A stretch of DNA of 64,000 nt from Anseranas semipalmata (taxonomy: Eukaryota; Chordata; Aves; Anseriformes; Anseranatidae): assembly GCA_013399115.1 (NCBI GenBank), contig VXAA01005193.1, forward strand, positions 557,495-621,494, read 5' to 3'. Both the position numbers and the translations under genes were made by a program. Shown in pieces: positions 48,306-61,135 of the stretch. The notes beneath the pieces were generated by a model that saw nothing but the letters and a program-made list of their open reading frames with translations, was not told the DNA's origin and ran no database searches. How positions within the stretch are numbered: the stretch's first letter is position 1; each line of letters starts with the position of its first letter.

Positions 48306-51300
48306 TTCTGTGAAGCCATACACACAGTCTTTGGTAACTCTGTCATCCAGTGAATGAGTTCCTTGTTCTCTTGGGATTATTGCAGTGTATTTTCGCCTTG
48401 GAGTGAGGCTTGGTTTAAACTATAAACTAGTTTTGTCAGCATAGTTACTCAAAACGTAGAAAAATTCAAAGAGACATATCCCAGTTGAAGAAGAAAGGCT
48501 GCTGAAAAAAATCTACACAGTGATACACTTATCTGTAAGGGACAAGGATGTCAGTTCTACTCAGCTGCTGCTAAGGCTGCTGAGGCTGTGGCTCGTCTTG
48601 CTGCAAATAGCCCAGGGCTGCAGACCTCAGAGCTTCCCTACTCCTGGTTCATATGGCTCTCCAGGTAGACCAGGAGTCTGCAGGACCAGCTATCTCTGGG
48701 CTGCCCTTTGAGACTGCTGTGAAACCTAGGACCCTGACCCCTGGTTTCAGGCTTTTCAGGCTTTGCCAAGCCCTGGCAAAGCTTGCTGCTTCAGTAACTA
48801 TGGAGCTGGGAGCACTGAGGCCGCTTGAAGACCTCCAAGAATTTGGACGTTGACTGGTATATATCTGTAGAGCCTAAAATGTTTACAGGGAACTATTTGG
48901 GGATCGGTGAACAATAATTTTTCAGTTTAAATGTTGTTTTGTAAAGAAAGTTTTGCCTAGCTCAAGGGACAGTCAGATTGTCAGGGACCAGAAGCCTGAG
49001 TTGTCCCATGCTGGGGGCACTGCCTGGAGCTCAGATATGCCTGGGGCTTGTTTGCTTTTCTGACATCCAGCATCGACCAGGTATTAAGGAACAGGAGGAT
49101 GGATGCAAGTAGGCAAGAGTAGGTCACCTGAATCCCAATCAAGTGCACCTCTTTGTCTGCCACATGTCCTGATGTTTAGACTGTTTACAGTTTGGTCGGC
49201 TTGTGTGCACTTTTTAGAGGCGATATGAAGACTGCATCTCTCGTCTAGCTGCAAAGGATACTGAACTTGGAAATCTTCCTCTGAAGAGAACACTAATACT
49301 GTCAGACTTCTGGAGTGTTGTTCGCCACCTCAGAAGGGTAACTACTCCATGCCTCTGTTTACTTCCAGTACAGCCATCTACAGTAAGGTGGGTGCTAAAG
49401 GAAGTATGCAGGCATATTTGAAATGGTGCAAAGAACTGCTACAGAAACTGTTGCTGGGAGTTCACCATCTTCAGAGATATGTCTGTGGGTTGTAGATGAT
49501 CCTCGATTTCTGGATTTGAACTTGGTATGAGATGAGCTCCTGCTGATCATTTGCCTTTCAGAGCTTCTAGTGACATGCCTGGAACAGCCAATTCCAGTAC
49601 AACTGGAAAGCTGAATGGGGATTATTTCCCATTCCATCCAGGATGTAACATTTCAGATAAGGATCTGTAGAAGAAAATTACCAGAGGAGTCAATAGTAGT
49701 ATAGCATTGGCCAGAAAGGGTAATTAAAAAGCTTGGCAGAAAAATGTTTCAAAAGAACATTTTTTTGTGAACTTAAAAATTTCATCGAGTACTCCTCAGG
49801 AAAATTTATTGAAATGAAAGGTACTTCTGAATAAGTATATTTCAGAATTTGGGAATTTCACTTAGCATTGCATGGTTTTAGTACTTTTGTTGTTTCCTAA
49901 ACTCTAACTACTAGTGAACACTTTGTGTTGTTATTACCGTGTGCCATGATCTGGTTAAAGAGCTGTGTTTGTTTCAAAAATAATGAGTTGAGGTTGCCAC
50001 TTAGTAATAGTTGAAATATTTTATCTGCTTTCTAGATCAGAGTATCTTCTGTTTGCATCATGATGAAAGTAGTAATAAAAACAGACAACACTTTGATCTA
50101 GAAAAAGCACTTGTTCCAACAAGTAAGAACTTTCTGTTCTTACAGATCTTTTAAACAAAGGAGTACCTGTGCTTCTTCAGGAGACTTTTCCTGAATTTCT
50201 TTAGAATTCAACTGCAAAACAAATATAATATTTTTCTAGCGCAACATAATGTCAATGAGACAAAGGTTAAGAAGAATTTTTCACAATGCAAATGCTGCAT
50301 TTGCAGCTAATCTCAGCGTTTCTGCAGGAGGCAGACAGCAGGGAGATGCAATGCCGGTGTCTTTGCCTGATCCGATGCACGTGGCCAAAGCCCTGGCATT
50401 CAGTGCTTTGACAACGTCCATGCTGCAGCGAGACACCGCATGTGCTACGGGTCTGACCGCAGGCGCTACCCAGCTTTCCTCAGCCCCACAGCTGGGCCGT
50501 GGTGAGGCAGATGGGGGTTTCCATTTATGAATGAGGACGACTTGGCCGGCCGCTGCGTCGGGCAAACAAGGCTTTCTTCTACAGCTGCTGCAGAATGCAG
50601 CAGGCCAAGAGCTGCCTGCCCCGTACTGCTGGGGCTCTGGATGCAGCCTGCCGCAGTGCTGGAAGGAGATCAAGAGGACTGAACAGAGAAGGGAGGAGAA
50701 AGGGAGGGCGGATTTCTGAAATGCCCTAAACTGTGGTAGGAGGCAATGTTATTGTTCATTTGCTTCAAGACTTTCTCCTTCATCATCGGCTAGCTGAAAT
50801 GCAAATTCCAAGTCTCTTTTATGTTTCTGGGAAAGAGAAGTATACTGCTTAGGAGAAATTTAGCCTTAAAGAGATTCACTGTTCTGACAGTGGTGGCTAT
50901 CAGGGAAGGATTAGGGGACCTTGTCTGGAGCTGAACATGAGACCTGACTAAGTAGGAGAATCACAGAAAGTGCTGATAGAGAAGATATGTGCAGGTTTAA
51001 AAGGAAACCCTGCTTTTCTCTGAGTGATTTTTGCCAACAGCTGGGAGTGGCTCCTTATCCCTGCTAGAATATATCACAATACCTTCTCAACTGCTTCGTT
51101 TTCTTCCAGCAGGTTAGATTACTCGAGGGCGTGTATTTGTCTTGGCATATGATTAACCAGTGCATCTTCTAGTGGCTAGAGACTGGAGGTAGTATCAATA
51201 TCACATCTGTTAACCAAGAGGTTAAGGAAAGAAGATGGCAAGGTTTATAGGTATATCTTTCACCTGCAGAATTAGCACATGCAGGTCAAGGTAGACGAAC

Positions 51301-54300
51301 AGTCATGACAAAGTCTGGAGCAAGCTTGTGCCATTGCTGTCACAGTGCTGTGGTTATGTGGAAAATTTCAGCCCCAGCAACCACCAACTGTCACCACCAT
51401 CCTCTCCACCATTACACAATACATCTTTTCTTTTGTTCTGACTAGTGAGAGCAGAGTTCTTTTTGCAGAATTGTGTGCTAGTTGTAGATAAAGAACCTCT
51501 ACAGTTTAATCAGTATTTATATAGATACAATCAAAGTAATCTTGAAAACAGGGAAAAAAGCAATACAGGCAGTAGCAGGTGGGCCGCTAATATATTATAT
51601 TTAGCAGTCGCATCCTCTTCCAACATGTTTTTTTAAATGACGTTTGCACAAAATTAGTCACTTTTTTGATATTGGCTTGTGCAGTTGCCTATTCCCTTCC
51701 TAATTTTGCAGACTTGTTAGTAGTTACTTGTGACTTCCTTCAAGAAGCTTAACCTAGTTTATCCAAATATCCGTAATCCTAGTGGTATTTTGTTGGAGTT
51801 TTTATATTGTTCTACCTCCCATTTCCTGCACAGCTGTGCGAGCTTCTTGCAGATGAAAGATGGTACAGTCCTATTTATTTATTGATTAAATGATTTACAC
51901 TGCTTGGCAACAGGAAGAAAAACAGTAGTGTCAGTGGCAGTTGGAACACTTTTGTCCAATTACAGTTGAAAAGTCTTTCTCATTAGTCCTGTTATGCCCA
52001 TTGCATCTCTCTTTCTCTTAGAGCATGCTGGACTGACCTGCCGGTGTAGCTTCCTTGGAAAGTTATCCAGCCCAAGGATATGTACTGGACAAGACTGTCA
52101 AGACTGCATCCAGCATCTTGTGTTTCTCTGAGCTGTCTAACCTCTGGTAAGTGCTGTTTTTCTCTGTTAAACACCTGACTCTTACATGGATGAAATCCAG
52201 AGCTGCAGATTCATTACTCGAATCAACCATGAGACCCATGAGAGAAAGCACAAGCAGTTACTTCAGCAAACTGATCTCTTTCAGATGACCCTTTCTAAGC
52301 AAGGGACTACATGCTTGGGCATTATTTCTGTTTTGTCATATACAAGCAATTTGCTATAAAAACCTTTTCACAAAGCTCATCTATGTATAGCACTATATAC
52401 GTAAATAATATAGGGAAAATGTTTGTATCTATGAGAATGGTTGTATCATATAGATGCCTGAAATGTGAGATAATGGTAGGCACTAGATGGTACTAGTAAA
52501 AATAAGCTTACAGTTAGGTACTACTCACAGTTGAAGGGTTGAATACTTTTCTATATTTTCCATTTTGTGCTTCTGTCCTAAAAATAAAGAGGACCATTTT
52601 TCTTCTAATAGAAATATTTCTTTCTAAACTACAACATGTGACATGGTAAGGATTTTAGACTTGGTCCATGTCACAAAGATACTGAAAGAATAGTTAAGAC
52701 AAGAGCAAGGAAAGATTGTATTAAAAGCAGGTAACCTCCTTCTGATAAGTAACCTGGAGTGGAGCTCCTGCCCGCTTGTCACAAGAAGGGGATCCTGTGA
52801 TCCTAAACAGTTTTCGACATCTGTGTTTCGGCAGTGGCTGACAGAGAAGCAAATCTGTTTTTCATCCTCCCTGTGCAGGCTCCTGTAACGTCACTGTGGC
52901 TAACCTCTGATCGTGTCAAGGACAGGGCATTCCAGTAACCTCAGGACAGAGAGAGATGTCAGTTGGAAAGCAGAGCAACTGGATGCTATAAATAGGGAGA
53001 GGGAGGACAATTTAAGTGAATCAAACTTTTAGAAGAAAAATAACCCTTTTCCATTCTGTATTGCCTTCTGCATGTTCAGAAAGTTTGTTTTTTTAATGAA
53101 GTTCTGTCCAATCCAAGGAGGATTATTTTTTTCTCCTCTGTACCATGTCCAAGAAAAGATCCACTTTGAAAGGCAATAACTATTATCTAACTGGCATCTT
53201 CTGGCCTACGTATGCATAAAATTATTTGCATTGCCTCCTGAAGTATAGAAGCCTGGTCCTCATTTATAGGTGGTGAAATGTATACATTGATGGTGAAACG
53301 TGTACAGGAAGTACAGGAAGTAGTAGGTTGAAATTATCAAAACTTTTCTTGAATTAAGGAGCAAATACTTATTTACTGAACAGAAACGGTGAATATTTGC
53401 ACCTTATTGACTCGGTTCTGCACTTTTGCTGATGTGGCCCAGAGTCAGGCAGAGGGTCTTTTCCCCTTTATATGTACTTCATTTCAGAAGACTCCAGTCA
53501 TGGCAGAAAGATTTAATATCCGTCATCAAATTAATGTCGTGTGTGGGAGGATGATGCATGAATTGCCAAGTGCCAAAACATTTTAACAATTCAACATGCC
53601 TGAAAAAGCTATGATCCTGCAAGCAGTGAATTAGCCTGACAAGCAAAGTTGGCCAAATCTTAGAATTACTGATACTTGGAAAAATTTTGGTTCTATTCAG
53701 ACTGGGAGAGACACCATTTTATGGTGTTTTCTGTAAATTAGCATTCATGTTGAAAAGAGAGCTTGCAAATACCAACACATGGGATTTCTGCAATGAAGTA
53801 TGATCCCTGGCAGCTGCTGGCTGAAATTGGTGTGGTTCTCGTCATGCTCAGCGATGCCCACCTCCTGAATAGCAGCTGCGGATTTTACAGTCGTGTTAAT
53901 TTTACTCAGTGCCTGGTCCCCTTCCGAGGGCTGGGTCTCTGGGACAGGGCTGCCCTCGGGGCTGCCCTCTGGTTTCAGAGCTGCCGTGCCCCTGCGCCAG
54001 CTGGCGCCCATGCTTGCAGGGGCTGGGTGCCCGGCGGACCCTGGAATCCTGCCTCGTGACTCATCCAAGATGCCGATCCCAGTGTCCCAGCCTGCTCTGA
54101 TGAAGCCAAGTCTTACTGGGGAGTTCACAACCGGCTTTGACTGGTGTAATGATTAATCGATACTCCCAGAATCACTGATGCGCAGACACATCATTATCTT
54201 TAGTTCTCTTGCTGTGTAATTACCAGCCATAATTCAATATTTCTCTCATGAACAAAGCATTTACCAGTTATGCTCCACCTGCCCCTTTGGCAGTGTCCTT

Positions 54301-54366
54301 AACCCAGAATAGCTGAGCAGGCCTGCCAGCCCCTTCCAGCCTTCCTCCTCATCCCCTGGCACACAG
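48306..54366. other. Non-coding stretch with two GC-richer patches
   Basis: GC-richer, moderately CpG-containing patches lie at about 50.3-50.72 and 53.92-54.06 kb. They give overlapping open frames on both strands (up to 130 codons) without any domain-like pattern. A 20-bp imperfect tandem duplication built on TGGTGAAA lies at 53271-53310. Nothing else was recognised. Confidence 0.45.
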
Positions 54367-54960
54367 TTGCAAGGCAGAAGCGATCTAATGCCCATTACTC
54401 AATTTTCTTCACACAGCTCATCCTTATGTCAGCTTACCCTTTCCCACATCCACATCTCTGTTCTTGGCCACCTGTGCCCTGCTGCCTTCTCCCCCTTCAG
54501 TCATATGGCACTGCTGTATCTCCCACTGCTGCATAAACTGCATATACTCTGCTTCTTACCTCATTATATCCTCCATCAGTTTACTGAGCTCTCTCCTGCC
54601 TTTCAAACCTGTTTTTCCATACTGCCTGTCACTGGGGAGCCAGTTTCCTCTTCCCCTTCCTTCTCATGTTCCTTCTTCAGAACTCTGCAAATTGCGGTCT
54701 TTTATCGTCCTGTCCCTTCCTTTCCTACTTTTCAATAAATCACTCTCTTCTGCCTTCTTCCCTGTCTTCTTTCTATTAGATGCTGTCTCAATATATCTTA
54801 CCTCCTCTTTCACCATTTGTCCTGAAGCCATGACAAAGTCAGCTTTCTCTTTGTCTTGCCTCATTCATCTCCTTTCCACTCACTAACCACAGCTCTTCCT
54901 CCTCTGGAATTTGTTCCACCCAATTTGTCTTATTTCTTAAGGCTTATTTGATTCAGCTGT
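54367..54960. other. Pyrimidine-rich block, possibly a decayed repeat
   Basis: Sample counts give 44 pyrimidines in 60 bases at 54661-54720 and 47/60 at 54721-54780. Two overlapping open frames on the + strand (123 and 140 codons) are Ser/Leu/Cys/Phe-rich as expected from this bias and show no domain. The texture recalls the pyrimidine-rich ORF2 end of ancient amniote L2-type LINEs, but no word long enough to prove it was found. Confidence 0.4.
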
Positions 54961-57029
54961 GTGTATGTTTATGTGAGCATCTAAGTCTAATGACCCATTT
55001 TTGAACTCATTGGTAAGCTGCAACCTCAGTGATAAGAGTGAAGGTCTTAAAAAATACCTACTTCCTACAGGTTTCATGAAGATTGATGTCTACGTGGAGA
55101 AGAAAGATCTGCGCTTGCCTGTATGGCAGTGATGGAAGGGTTGCAGCGTGTGCTCCTTCCAGTGAATTTTACGATTGTTAATTATTATTATTAATGCTCA
55201 ACACAAGGAAAAACTTCAGTCAGAGTTCAAATGTTCCTGAACAAATCAAATCACAAGACACATCTGTAAGAAACCAGACATCAGGAATTCTGTTGCTCAG
55301 ACAGAATTCTGAGCAACTCAGAACTGCTCATTTTTCACTCTTTCATATTATGCATTGTTTCATTATTTAACTTTGAGGACTGTCGTCTTTATTTGAAATT
55401 TCCTTTTATCTTGGTGGACTTCCTTAATCAAAATGTTTTATACAAAATTTTAGTCACTCAGGTTTGTGGTTTGACCTCCATTTGTGAACCCATTCTTTCT
55501 TCATCTTGATTTCATCTTCTTTAAAGCATCACTCGTGGTGTCTCCAAGTTCTCCTTTATACAATGTCTTCACCCTTTGTGTTGCTTCCTTTTTTCTTGTT
55601 TTCTGTCTGAACCCTCTTCTCATGAAGTTCAGTTCTTTAGCTTTGTAGCTGCTGCTGGCTGCCGTTCCCCCTGAACACTATCCTTATCATCTGGACCTCT
55701 GTAATTGTGAAAATTGTCTTTTAAATGTAGGAGAACTTAAAAACAAAAAAGAAAAAAAATTCTAGAAAAATCAAGAAAGGAAGGGAAAAATATAGTCTCT
55801 TTACAAAAGTTCATAAAATTAATTCATAGCCACAATGAAAATTCAGCTGCCCTTTTATCAGCTCTGATACACTTTCATATAAATGTTCACATTTATGTCA
55901 CTCATACAAGAAATTTTTCCCTTGTTACGGGTTGAGATGAAATTCATTTCTGAGCTGTGTGAAGTTATTCTGTGCTGAAGTTCATTCAATGAGAAGACTA
56001 AGGCTTACAAGTCAGACAAATCTTATTTTGCTTATTTTACTCTGAATGACTTTTTATTAGTAGCTAATATTTAAAAAAAGGTTAGTTGGGAATGATGTTG
56101 GGATCGTGTGCCTAGAAGAATATCAACACTTAGCATGGAAGTATTAGTAAAAAATAATAAGAACAGAAATGAAAAAAAGCAGGATAAATTGTTCTTTCAT
56201 CCTAGGCATTCAATCAAATTGTTTCAGAAATACCAACAATGAATTAAACTCATTATTTCAGAAGTAAGATCCTAAATCACATTCTTGCAGAGAGAATTTC
56301 TTACATCCCTAAATAAAAATATAACTGATGCAAGAAATCAAGGATAGAAGCCTTTTATAATTGAGTGACAGATAATGAGAGGCAGTAGAGGACAAAAGTG
56401 CTCTCGAGCAGGCCTGATGATGAGGGATGTTCCTCATTTTCAATCCGGGAGCATGTAGAGCGATCTCTCTAGCAGAGTTTTCAATCACTGTATTTCATAA
56501 ATCCCAGAGACCACACAAAACTGCCTGCATAGGAGTGAAATTAAGATACTACACGAAGAGAGAATTTGATTTTGCCCTGAGCAATTTCCACAGAAAATGT
56601 TGTTAGTAATTTTCAGTCTGTGAAGTACTGCAGGTATATCGCTACAACCAGAGAGCTTCATTTCCACAACTAGCTAAAAATGCTGAGTGACAGTAGGTAT
56701 AGCTGCCAGTTTCAGACCTAAAGCAGGAGCAGATAGAAATCAGGCAAACAGGAGTAAGGAAATTGCAGCTTACCTGGGTACTGTCAGATTGTGACTGTTA
56801 CACCAACATGACATAAATGAGCCCATCACACTTAACAGACAATAACCTTAGTTCTGAGCAGTAGCTGGAGAGTTTTGAAATACCATTTTTGTTACCTGGA
56901 TTTTAGTGTTTAAGTCCTGCCTAGGGTAGAACAAGAAAGCTTCTCTAAAAAACGTAATTTAATGTATCTGTCAAAAGCTATTGTGGAGACAGCAGTTTAT
57001 GTGTTAAAATTGTATTAGCTAGCTGCCTT
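54961..57029. other. A+T-rich non-coding stretch
   Basis: An A-rich patch lies at about 55.74-55.79 kb and an ATT patch at about 55.17-55.19 kb. No gene or repeat family was recognised. Confidence 0.5.
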
Positions 57030-57054
57030 GTAGTATACATTTCATGTATACTAC
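57030..57054. repeat. Perfect 11-bp inverted repeat with 3-base loop
   Basis: GTAGTATACAT at 57030-57040 and ATGTATACTAC at 57044-57054 are exact reverse complements around TTC. The pairing stops at the next base on each side. It could extrude as a small cruciform or fold in RNA, but it is too short for a microRNA precursor. Confidence 0.95.
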
Positions 57055-57688
57055 GGTTCATGTAATTGCCATCAAACTTCAGTGTTCTGGTCGTGTAAGT
57101 ATTTGCTGTTAAGTTACAATTGCTTCTTATATGTTGCTTGCAGGAAATTATGAAATTATCATCTTGTGATAAAGTAGCTTATGGAAGCGGGTTGCAGTTG
57201 AGGCTGATAGTAATGGTAGTATAAGTAATGGTTACATACTTGCAGTGAAGAATAGAGATCTTCATCAGGTCACCATTTTTCTAGAGACTATGGACAAGTA
57301 GTTAAAAAAATGCCTACTTTGGTTACAGGAAACATTTACTGTATGAAACACGCATGGGAAAGGGAATGCAATTATGGGTGCATTTAAACATAGTTTCTAA
57401 AAAAGGCCAACATCTTTTGTCAATGACAACTTTCCAAATACAAACTTTTTTCAAGTGAAATCCACCAGACACTGTAGACAGCCTGAATCAGCTATTGGGA
57501 GAAAAGTGTAAATTGCTTCATATCACCTCAATAGCATTGACTTTATACCTAAATTATCACAATGTTCATTCTTTCTCTCCAGACCATTTTAGCAAAAACA
57601 CATAGAAGCATACTTACCCTATTACCTTAAATTCTTAAGTCTCCCCAGAAACTCCATTGCTCCTTGATTAAGTGCCCAAACTTCCCTA

Positions 57689-57691
57689 ATT

Positions 57692-57722
<31 letters not shown>

Positions 57723-57724
57723 TT
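57689..57724. repeat. (TTTA)n microsatellite
   Basis: Eight near-perfect TTTA units on the + strand. Confidence 0.97.
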
Positions 57725-60700
57725 CAGTTAAGTCCTTTTGTTGTTGATTCCAATTTGCTAACATTTCTTTTTAAATATGCGGGATTTTATTCAATAAAAT
57801 CTCCAGGAAATCAAGTGAAATGAGATCACTTTGGTAGAATGTTTTCCTCCAGATCACTAGTAGCAGAAAATAAAAGCAGTTTAAGAGTCTGCCATTATCT
57901 CATTAAAATCTTCCTGCTTTCAGCTTATAACCTCACTAAATTAGCATTAGAGGAACAGACCTTTATGTTAAATTCATTGCAGAGTTGTGCCAGCAGGACT
58001 AGTTGCATTTTAGTGGTCCCTCATTGCCTGTTTGCACAAAATTATAGCAAAATCTTGAGCAGTAAATTAAAATGGAACACAACCTTTTTATGTTGAACAT
58101 ACAGCAGCTGAAAGCTTAGGCTTCTGTAGAACACCATGATTATTGTATAAAGCATGTTTTCCAGATTTAAAATTCTGAATGATTGATTAATTAAAAACAC
58201 TTACAATTATTAACATGCATGTTAGAGGAAGCCAGAAATTATTTATACAAAACTGATTATTGTTTGGCTTAGTGTACATTCAAGAAAACTTGATGTACTG
58301 AATCTTTTCCAGGACTTCCAACTGCACGAACACTTTCTGGGTACCTAATTCTAAGTTATTTCCTGCTGTAGGTTTTTCTCCTTCAGGTAGCTCTGTCCCT
58401 TCAAGTGGAGTTCTGCCTTGTGTGCCTTTCATCTCTCTTGTTTGTGACCCAGCAGTGTGACCAGGATCACCATTTTCTCCTCTTGCTTGGTATCTCGTAT
58501 CTTTTTTTGGCTACCAGCCCTTTGTCATCTTTCCTTCTTTGCCATACACGCATATTAATATATTAATATAGTAATGTGTTAAGACACCGTAAGAAGCATA
58601 ATCTCTGTCTAGTAACTATTGCTACAAGCTACGGTGTAACCCAGGTTGTTGAAAGATGCTGCCAAATGTGGTGAATTCAATGACACTTAGCAGTATTTAA
58701 GCCATAGCGTTTTGCCGTAATCTCTTTGCATGCTGCATGCTTGTTTCACAGCAAGGGTTCTCTTGTCCACAATCCTACAAAGGGCCATAATAAGATGAAG
58801 TGTCTATACATAATTTACAACTACAAATTGCTAGAAGTATATAAGAAAATCAGGTTTATAGCATGGCATCCCTGTCAGCTCCTGTTTTACTTGACAGTCT
58901 GAGCAAGAACAAGGGTCACACAAGCCCATTAAAATAGCAAAGATACAGTGCTGGTTTGCACAGACTTAACAAAATCTGTTTTGTAAAACTGATTATATTT
59001 GACAGCTAACCTGCAAATGGACACTGACTGGCAGGTAAAATGACTGAAATGGCTTTAATGTTTTGTATGATTATAAATCAGATTATGATCCATGTCAGCT
59101 TGTACCAAAAGAAGGGCAAAGATTTTAATTCGCGTTTTGCTTTGTTCTTGCTTGTGTCTGGGCTGTTCAGGAACATAGGATTGTATGCAGACCAGGTAGA
59201 CCGCTGAATCTGCTTCGATATCATCACAAGATCTTTTTGTATGATATCTGTTTTGAATTGATCCAGCTCTGTTTTAAAAGTAGGTAGTTTTTTGATAACT
59301 GCGAGACAAAATAGAGTTTGTGGCAGATATGCTCATGCGGAGTGGAATAATTGAAGTGAAATTGCCCATCTCATAAAACTGTCAGAAGGTAGATCCCAAG
59401 TCTGCAGCTCCTCTGAAGACCTGCCCAGAGCTGTAGAGGCAGGTTCACCCACAAAGGTGGACTTTGTGGATCTGGTCTTTCTACATCTTCCTAGTGATGC
59501 AAATTCAGTGTGGTGCTGTTGCTAGATGTTCTCGTTATTCTTCTTCCCTCAATTACTAACCAAGGAACTGCTGTGTTTGTGCATGGATATGCACTATTTG
59601 TACGAACCATCTGTGGAAAACAAGCTCTATGTCTTTTACAGAGGTGTGTGTTCTTCCAGTTAAACCCAGCATAGCCCCCTAAACTTTACAATTGATAGCT
59701 GCATATATATTTCAAGGAAAAATGTTTCTTCCTTATATGTGGACCTCCCTCTTTAAGTCACCTCTGCACATTGCCTCATATAGTCAAATACAGTCTTTTC
59801 TGTGTGTGAAGATGGAAAGACTTTCTGTGATTAAAGATGATTTTTGGTCAATAAAGATAAGGCTTTTACCAACAGAAAAGGAGCGATCATGGTGTTTCTC
59901 ACAGAGTCTGGCATTTACTTACAACTAAGCGTAAGTTGTCAGGCATTAGATCCTGTGATAGGAAGTTTTTCCTCTGTGTGGAAGTAGACCAGAATAGCTA
60001 TTGCAGGCTGGCTAGCCTGCCTTGAGTTTATCTCCTGCTTTTTTGTGCACTGATTACCTCTCGTGGACAAGCCCATTAGTCTCCTTTAGCTGTCTCTGTG
60101 GTTCCCAGAACGCTCAGCAGCAGGACTTATGATGATGAAGTCACTGACTTTACAGGTGAAGCAATTTGAAGAATCAGTCCTGGTGCAATTTTTTGTTTTA
60201 AAACAACAAAAAATTCCTAGAATAATTATTCACCCCTCCTCACACTTTTCTCCTGCCAGTGCATGAAAATGATTTTATACCACACCGCTGTATACGTTTT
60301 TGTCAATGTTTGTTTTAATTGCATAACTCAGTCATGAATAATGTAACCAAGATAGACCTGGGGTGGTGATACCTTAAATACTAAACTATTGTGTGTTCTG
60401 TGTGTCATGTGAAGTGTGACGAACTCTCTGGGGTTATGTAGAAATCAAGCAATTAGACTGTCAAGTTACTAGACTACTATGCTGGGCATTTGCTTGTATT
60501 TCAAATTGGCAATTGAACGTATTTTGTTTGATTAAAAAAATATGCATTTCCAAGTTTTGCCATGCCATGACTGTGAGGGCTGTCCTGTGATTTAGCAATG
60601 AATTGAAAAACGGGTTTGTTTGGTAGTGTGGTGTTCTAGTCTGGGCAGGGGGAGGTGGTTAAGCGTAACACCACACACTGAGGAGGAGGTCAGGCTCTGG

Positions 60701-60924
60701 TTACTCAGAAGTGGATCACTGACATTTTTCTTTCACAGCAAGATGTAAGGCCCAGCTCGTCCAGTGCTCCATTTCCAGTGCTGGCAAAACACAGATGCCT
60801 AGGGAAGAAAGAGGAAAGCTGTTACAATACTTCCCCTTAATATCTTCCTGCACTCCAACTGTTTTCAGCTCTGGCACTTCGTGGGCTGGATGTGGTTTTG
60901 AGGTCTGTCATAACCCTTAGAAGA
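57725..60924. other. Non-coding stretch with one doubtful repeat remnant
   Basis: Open frames are all below 90 codons. A TATTAATA-rich palindromic patch lies at about 58.55-58.57 kb. A doubtful CR1/L3-type end at 59.17 kb is listed separately. No gene was recognised. Confidence 0.5.
59168..59230 (-). mobile_element. Possible CR1/L3-type LINE 3' end remnant
   Basis: CAGGAACATAGGATTGTATG followed by CAGACCAGGTAGACC resembles the reverse complement of the CR1/L3-type end (AGAACATAGGAATTGCCATA, then GGATCAGACCAG). It has several indels and is only about 60 bases long, so it is a weak call. Confidence 0.33.
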
Positions 60925-61135
60925 CCTCTCCTTGAGCCCATGTTGGCTTTCTCATCTGCAACGTCTCTGTGGCGAGGAGTTGCACAGGTCCACCACCTGT
61001 CACATGATGAACACCTTCCCGGTTTGCTTTGAACCGAGCTCCTGTCAGCTGCTTCTCTTTTCCAGAGTGGAGAGTCCTAGCTAACTGAAATCATTCTCTG
61101 AATGGAGATCGTTCTGATCACCTTTCAACGTTACT
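60925..61135 (-). mobile_element. Decayed CR1/L3-type LINE, ORF2 end and 3' region
   Basis: The + strand gives, in order, CTGTGGCGAGGAGTTGCACA then GGTCCACCACCTGTC, ATGATGAACACCTTCCCGGT, TTGCTTTGAACCGAGCTCCT then GTCAGCT, and GAGTCCTAGCTAACTGAAAT with GAATGGAGATCGTTCTGATC. These follow the reverse complement of the ancient amniote CR1/L3-type 3' end (GGCAATGAGTTCCACAGGTT, GAAGTACTTCCTTTTGTT, TTTTGAACCTGCTGCC, and further on GTCCTAGTCTATTTAATCTC and TATGGAAGCCGTTCCATACC). The block order is kept, which makes chance unlikely. No open frame remains. Confidence 0.78.

Noticed and set aside
50281..50673. Minus-strand 130-codon open frame in a GC-rich patch
   Set aside because: Open frames exist on both strands here because GC-rich DNA has few stops; composition is Ala/Ser/Pro/Cys-rich and no splice or domain signal supports it.
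53305..53331. Word AGTAGTAGGTTG resembling part of the let-7 seed region
   Set aside because: It lacks the full mature sequence and no pairing arm is present nearby.
53745..54128. Overlapping 127-, 98-, 87- and 63-codon frames
   Set aside because: All explained by a GC-richer patch; no frame is preferred and no motif is seen.
60090..60180. Possible further MIR-like fragment (ACTTTACAGGTGAAGCAA)
   Set aside because: Only a single short word matches; insufficient for a repeat call.
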